64,000 bases of DNA from Bifidobacterium asteroides (GTDB lineage Bacteria; Actinomycetota; Actinomycetes; Actinomycetales; Bifidobacteriaceae), in the NCBI RefSeq assembly GCF_003202695.1, contig NZ_QGLL01000008.1:62001-126000 (forward strand). The letters are read 5' to 3'. Shown here piece after piece: positions 60,390 through 64,000 of this stretch. The notes under the pieces are model-generated. The model did no database searches and was not told the DNA's origin. It saw nothing but the letters and a program-made list of their open reading frames with translations. A program made the position numbers and the translations under genes. Every line of letters starts with the position of its first letter. Positions within the stretch are counted from its first letter, which is position 1.

Positions 60390-61558
60390 GCCAGGTTAGA
60401 CTGCACCTGGTCCGGCTCTTGATCGCTGACGGCCTGCACAGCCATATGGGCAAAGGCCCTGACGGAGGTATCCAGAGAGTAGTGTTCCTTGGCATGTTCG
60501 GCATAGCGTCTAGACCAGACTGCTAGGACATCAGGATGGTCTATCCACCAATCGATTTGCTCAGCCAGGGATCGGGCCCTGCCGACCGGGAAGAGCGAGT
60601 GCTGCGTCAGGGCGAAGTGTCCTGCGGCGCTCAGATCAGACTGGGCGATGATCGGGACTGCGCCGCAGGCCATCCCCTCCAGGACGCTGACGGATTCCAG
60701 ATCCGCGATAGACGGGTGAACCAGCAGGTCGGTCTGCCTGAGCAGATCAGGCATGGTCGCGTTCTGATGGAATCCAATCGAAACCTGCATGCCGGCCAGC
60801 TGCCGGGCGGCTTCCGTTCTCAGCCGGCGCTCCATAGGACCTGTACCTGCTATGGTCAAGCGAATCCTGTATTTGTTCCTGCACAAGGCCAAGGCACGGA
60901 TCAGGGTCAGATGATCCTTTTCCCGAGCCAGCCTGCCAGAGGCCACGACCTGGATCAACCGACCGGATCGCTGCCGCTCGTATCGGTCACCAGGGTTGAA
61001 CCTGGGCTGGTATCCGTTGGATATGACGTGCAGATGGGCCTTGTACCCATGCGAACGCAGCAGGTCGGCCGTCAGCTGAGTGGGAACGTGGATGTGCCCG
61101 ACATGGTCGTAGAGCCAGAACCGAAAGAGCCGGTAGATGGCCGCATCCACCCCGGGCAGCCGGCGCAATGGGCCTGCGGAATAAGTGATGTTCTCAGGCT
61201 GAATATGAAACCCGGCGGTCACCGGTATGCCCATCGACCTGGCCTGTGACAGGGCGGCCCGGCCGAAGGCGAAGGGCTCATAAATATGGACCAGGTCAAC
61301 ACCGGTAAAAGCCCTTCGGAAAAGTTCCGGATCGGCACGAGCGAAGCTCATCTGCTGTCTGGCCGCCACACGAGAAACCAGAGGAATTCGATGCACTCGC
61401 GCCGGATACTCGGTCGAGCCCACCCCCACCAGGCGGACCCGGTGCCCCAGCGCTTCCAGACCCTGGGCGTATTGGATGGCGGAGTTGGAAGTCCCGTTGC
61501 CCCTGTTGCCAAAGGAGTCCAGAACAAGGGCCAGCGTCAGGCGACCACGGTCCCTCAT
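60386..61558 (-). CDS. Glycosyltransferase family 4
   Basis: 390-residue GT-B enzyme. The N-terminal domain holds the glycine-rich start SFGNRGNGTSN; the C-terminal donor-binding motif reads ADLESVSVLEGMACG, where Asp replaces the first Glu of EX7E, as in some diacylglycerol glucosyltransferases and teichoic-acid anchor enzymes. A lipid or wall-polymer acceptor is plausible, not shown. It follows the MetQ-like gene on the same strand. Confidence 0.88.
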   Translation of the reverse strand: MRDRGRLTLALVLDSFGNRGNGTSNSAIQYAQGLEALGHRVRLVGVGSTEYPARVHRIPLVSRVAARQQMSFARADPELFRRAFTGVDLVHIYEPFAFGRAALSQARSMGIPVTAGFHIQPENITYSAGPLRRLPGVDAAIYRLFRFWLYDHVGHIHVPTQLTADLLRSHGYKAHLHVISNGYQPRFNPGDRYERQRSGRLIQVVASGRLAREKDHLTLIRALALCRNKYRIRLTIAGTGPMERRLRTEAARQLAGMQVSIGFHQNATMPDLLRQTDLLVHPSIADLESVSVLEGMACGAVPIIAQSDLSAAGHFALTQHSLFPVGRARSLAEQIDWWIDHPDVLAVWSRRYAEHAKEHYSLDTSVRAFAHMAVQAVSDQEPDQVQSNLA

Positions 61559-61634
61559 CAGCCTTCCCCCTGCTGTTCATCATTAGCAGCTTTGGGCCGG
61601 ACCAAAAAGGGCGACGACCCGATTGCACCCACTA

Positions 61635-62498
61635 TTAGTAGGAGAAGGCCGGGACGGCCGCCCCACGGTAGTAGCGGTTGATGGCATCAGCCACATATCG
61701 GCTGTGATAGGCGGAGACCAGGGCCTTGTATGCGGAGTCGTTTCTGTCGGCCTGCCTGGCCACGATGATGTTGACATAGGGGTGATTAGCTGGCGATTTC
61801 AGATCACCGGGCACCTGGTAGATGGCATCCTGGATTTTCATGCCGGCATCAAGGATGAAATTGGTGTTGGTGATGCCGGCCGCATAGTCGGGCAGGACCT
61901 TGACGATTCCCGGTGGATCGACCTGGTCCAGGACCAGCCCACGCGGATTGTCGACGATGTCCTCTGGAACCGGCGTGGTGGCCTTGGGGTCCCGCAGACC
62001 GATCAGCCCGGCGCTGGCAAGCACCTTTAGGGATCGACCCAGATCGATGGGATCACTGGGTATGGCCAGACGCTCGCCATAGCCAATCTGGTCAACGCTC
62101 CTGTACTTCTTTGAGTAGAGGTTGAGGGGTGAGATGTAGGTGTCGCCGATGGCTGCGAACCGGTACCCGTGCTGCTTGGACTCCTGCTCCAGAAAGGCGT
62201 AGTGCTGGAAGGCATTCAGGTCGATCTCCCCGTTGGACAGCGCCTGATTGGCGTAGCGCCCATATTGGAAGGAGCGGAGCTTGATTTTTATGCCGGCCCG
62301 GCGCTGGTCCAACTCGTGCTGAACGGCCTTCCAAATCTCTTCATCGGCATCGCCCACCAGGCCGATGCTGATCTCCCGCTGGCCGCGTTCGGGCTGGTTG
62401 ACCTTGACATAGGCCACGCCCATCAGGACGGCGACCACCAGGATGACGACCGAAACAGCCGCCAGCTCTCGCTTGGCCCTGGTTCTTCTGGTGCTCAT
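61635..62498 (-). CDS. MetQ-like substrate-binding protein 2, no lipobox
   Basis: NlpA/MetQ-type methionine-binding protein of 287 residues, with ISIGLVGDADEEIWKAV as the first strand and the NIIVARQ region later. The N-terminus has a membrane helix at about 12-33, but there is no Cys: the usual lipobox L-x-x-C is missing, so it is either anchored by the helix or secreted. GGAGG precedes the ATG. It is the second of two tandem paralogues. Confidence 0.9.
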   Translation of the reverse strand: MSTRRTRAKRELAAVSVVILVVAVLMGVAYVKVNQPERGQREISIGLVGDADEEIWKAVQHELDQRRAGIKIKLRSFQYGRYANQALSNGEIDLNAFQHYAFLEQESKQHGYRFAAIGDTYISPLNLYSKKYRSVDQIGYGERLAIPSDPIDLGRSLKVLASAGLIGLRDPKATTPVPEDIVDNPRGLVLDQVDPPGIVKVLPDYAAGITNTNFILDAGMKIQDAIYQVPGDLKSPANHPYVNIIVARQADRNDSAYKALVSAYHSRYVADAINRYYRGAAVPAFSY

Positions 62499-62531
62499 AT
62501 CCGTCCTCCTTCATTGATAGAACCTACCGCA

Positions 62532-63413
62532 TCAGGAAACCTTGAAGGCCGGCAGGCAGGCGCCCTTGTAGACCCGAACGATGGTGTCGGCCACGGGCTT
62601 GGAATGATAGGCGCGTACCACTGCGGCGTAGGTGGGGTTGTCCCGCTGATCCTTGGTGGTGACGATGATGTTGATGTAAGGCTTATTTGCCGGGTTTTGC
62701 AGATCGTAGGGAACCTCGTGGATGGCATCATGCACGCTGCGACCTGCATCGACCACGAAGTTGGCATTGGTGACCCCGCCCGCATAGTCGGGCAGCAGAT
62801 TGAGGATGCCGGCCGGATCCACCTGCTCGATACTCAGATGCTTGGGATTGTCCACCACATCCTCGGGCAGCGGGTTGGTGGCCTTGGGGTCGCGTAGACC
62901 GATGAGTTTGGCATCGGCCAGGACCTTCAGGGCACGGCCCATGTTGGTGGCGTTGTTGGGGATGGCCACCCGGTCGCCGTCCTGGAACTGCGAGGGCTTG
63001 GCATAGCGCTGCGAGTAGAGGTTCATGGGCGAGATGTAGGTATTGCCAAGCACGGCCAGCTGGTAGTGGTTGGTCCTTACATCGTCCTCCAGGTAGGCAT
63101 AGTGCTGGGCTGCGTTGAAATCCACCTCGCGGTTGGACGTGGCCTGGTTGACGTAGATGGCATCCTGGAAAGGCTTGAGCTCGATCCTGATGTGCTCACC
63201 CCGCCGATCCAGCTCTGCCTGGACGGCCTTCCAGATCTGATCGTCCGAACTGCCGATGACGCCGACCTTGACCACCTTGACATCGGCACCCACCTGGTTC
63301 AGGCGGACATCGGTACCGACCACCAACGCCAGCAGGAGGACGATGACCAAGCTGAGCGCCGCCAGCTGGACCTTGGCTTTGTTCTTTTTGCCGACGCGAC
63401 TACGACCGACCAC
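62532..63413 (-). CDS. MetQ-like substrate-binding protein 1, no lipobox
   Basis: 293-residue paralogue of the next gene with the same layout: hydrophobic segment at about 17-37, no lipobox Cys, then the binding-protein fold (VKVGVIGSSDDQIWKAVQ; INIIVTTKDQ). The start is a GTG at 63413 with AAAGG about 10 bases upstream. It lies directly after the permease gene on the same strand, so it is the likely partner of MetI. Confidence 0.9.
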   Translation of the reverse strand: MVGRSRVGKKNKAKVQLAALSLVIVLLLALVVGTDVRLNQVGADVKVVKVGVIGSSDDQIWKAVQAELDRRGEHIRIELKPFQDAIYVNQATSNREVDFNAAQHYAYLEDDVRTNHYQLAVLGNTYISPMNLYSQRYAKPSQFQDGDRVAIPNNATNMGRALKVLADAKLIGLRDPKATNPLPEDVVDNPKHLSIEQVDPAGILNLLPDYAGGVTNANFVVDAGRSVHDAIHEVPYDLQNPANKPYINIIVTTKDQRDNPTYAAVVRAYHSKPVADTIVRVYKGACLPAFKVS

Positions 63414-63438
63414 GATAATCTGACCTTTCCCGGGTTGC

Positions 63439-64000
63439 TCAGTGTTCGACGACCTCGGCCAGAAGCCGGCCGAACAGTTCGATCAGGGCGATGAAGATGA
63501 CCAGCACAATGATGGTGGCAATGGTCACGTCGTTCATGGACCGCTGGTAGCCCAGACGGATGGCGAAGTCACCCAGCCCGCCGCCGCCCACGATGCCCAC
63601 GGTGGCGGTCTCGCCCACCAGGCTGACGATGGTGATGGTAGTCACCCGGATGATGGAGGGGATGCCCTCACGCAGGTAGACATGCCAGATGATCTGCCAG
63701 GTGGTCATGCCCATGGACTCCGCCGCCTCGACGTACCCAGGATCCAGACCGGCAAGAGCCGACTCGATCTGCCGGGAGAAGAAGGGGGTAATGCCCACGA
63801 CCAGCGGGAAGATCGCCCCCTTGGGCCCGATGGCTGTGCCCATGAGCATCCTGGTCACCGGCACCAGGGCTGCTGCCAGGATGATGAAGGGGATGGAGCG
63901 AAAGAGGTCGATCAGCTTGTCCAGAATGGTGAAGACCAGGCCGTTGCGACGGATGCCGTCACGTCGGCTGATGATCAGTCCCACCCCGATGACCAGAGCC
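63439..64000 (-). CDS. metI: Methionine ABC transporter permease (start beyond window)
   Basis: Partial membrane protein; the frame stays open past the right edge. The ABC-permease motif EAAESMGMTTWQIIWHVYLREGIPSII is present (key: EAAxxxG near residue 120 of the visible part), and the C-terminus ends RLLAEVVEH. Five helices are visible. With MetQ genes downstream it is the methionine importer permease; metN should lie further right. Confidence 0.92.
   Translation of the reverse strand, partial: ALVIGVGLIISRRDGIRRNGLVFTILDKLIDLFRSIPFIILAAALVPVTRMLMGTAIGPKGAIFPLVVGITPFFSRQIESALAGLDPGYVEAAESMGMTTWQIIWHVYLREGIPSIIRVTTITIVSLVGETATVGIVGGGGLGDFAIRLGYQRSMNDVTIATIIVLVIFIALIELFGRLLAEVVEH

Overview
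The window looks like a chromosomal segment of a high-GC actinobacterium, most likely a Bifidobacterium. The main reasons are a Pup/PafA/Dop/ARC pupylation cluster with no 20S proteasome genes beside it, a PriA without a Walker A motif, an actinobacterial GroEL ending GDMGY, WXG100-type small proteins, and the local gene order (efp-nusB-carA-carB, gmk, rpoZ-metK-priA-fmt). The genus call is inference from gene content, not a database match.

Layout. 1-1.7 kb: a truncated OmpR-type response regulator, a TPM-domain membrane protein and a WXG100 protein. 1.8-4.8 kb: groEL with an HrcA/CIRCE operator made of three half-sites, a cold-shock protein and a LytR_C-domain membrane protein. 4.9-11 kb: ung, then a tightly overlapping MoxR-DUF58-membrane-VWA-VWA-membrane operon. 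11.1-12.9 kb: a WXG-like small protein overlapping a helical-N-terminus alpha/beta-hydrolase protein, a possible type VII secretion substrate pair. 13-17.4 kb: purB, a large membrane protein that joins a pseudokinase-like domain to a flippase/LPG-synthase-type domain, and hup. 17.4-29 kb (minus strand): rpoZ, metK, priA, a HAD hydrolase, fmt, then ARC-dop-IMPase-like-pup-pafA. 29-38 kb: ilvD on plus; gmk, carB, carA, nusB and efp on minus. 38-42.9 kb: the str operon rpsL-rpsG-fusA-tuf with a recognisable promoter.

From 43 kb on the segment is more accessory. It holds a DUF488 protein, a YwiC-like membrane protein, a family-6 UDG-like hypoxanthine-DNA glycosylase, an ASCH protein and tRNA-His. 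Next to the tRNA is a short patch of unfamiliar and broken genes (45.9-46.9 kb), ending in what looks like the N-terminal stub of a LysE-type exporter. Then come a DUF3737 beta-helix protein, a LysR regulator, a decayed VOC gene and a small redox cluster (CMD protein, flavodoxin-like oxidoreductase, aldo/keto reductase). After these are a CBU_0592-type membrane domain fused to an ACT-like domain, a disordered-tail membrane protein, a pntB remnant with two frameshifts, a threonine aldolase and a zinc alcohol dehydrogenase. The right end has a two-component system divergent from a BcrA-type ABC transporter, a GT4 glycosyltransferase, and the distal part of a methionine (MetNIQ-type) importer with two tandem MetQ-like proteins that lack a lipobox cysteine.

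How the parts work together: the pupylation cluster tags proteins (PafA) and removes or activates the tag (Dop), with ARC as the likely unfoldase. The MoxR/VWA operon is a chaperone-like envelope module. The sensor kinase/regulator pair probably controls the adjacent ABC exporter. The str, car, nus and met genes are housekeeping. No CRISPR array, intact insertion sequence, integrase or rRNA gene was seen.
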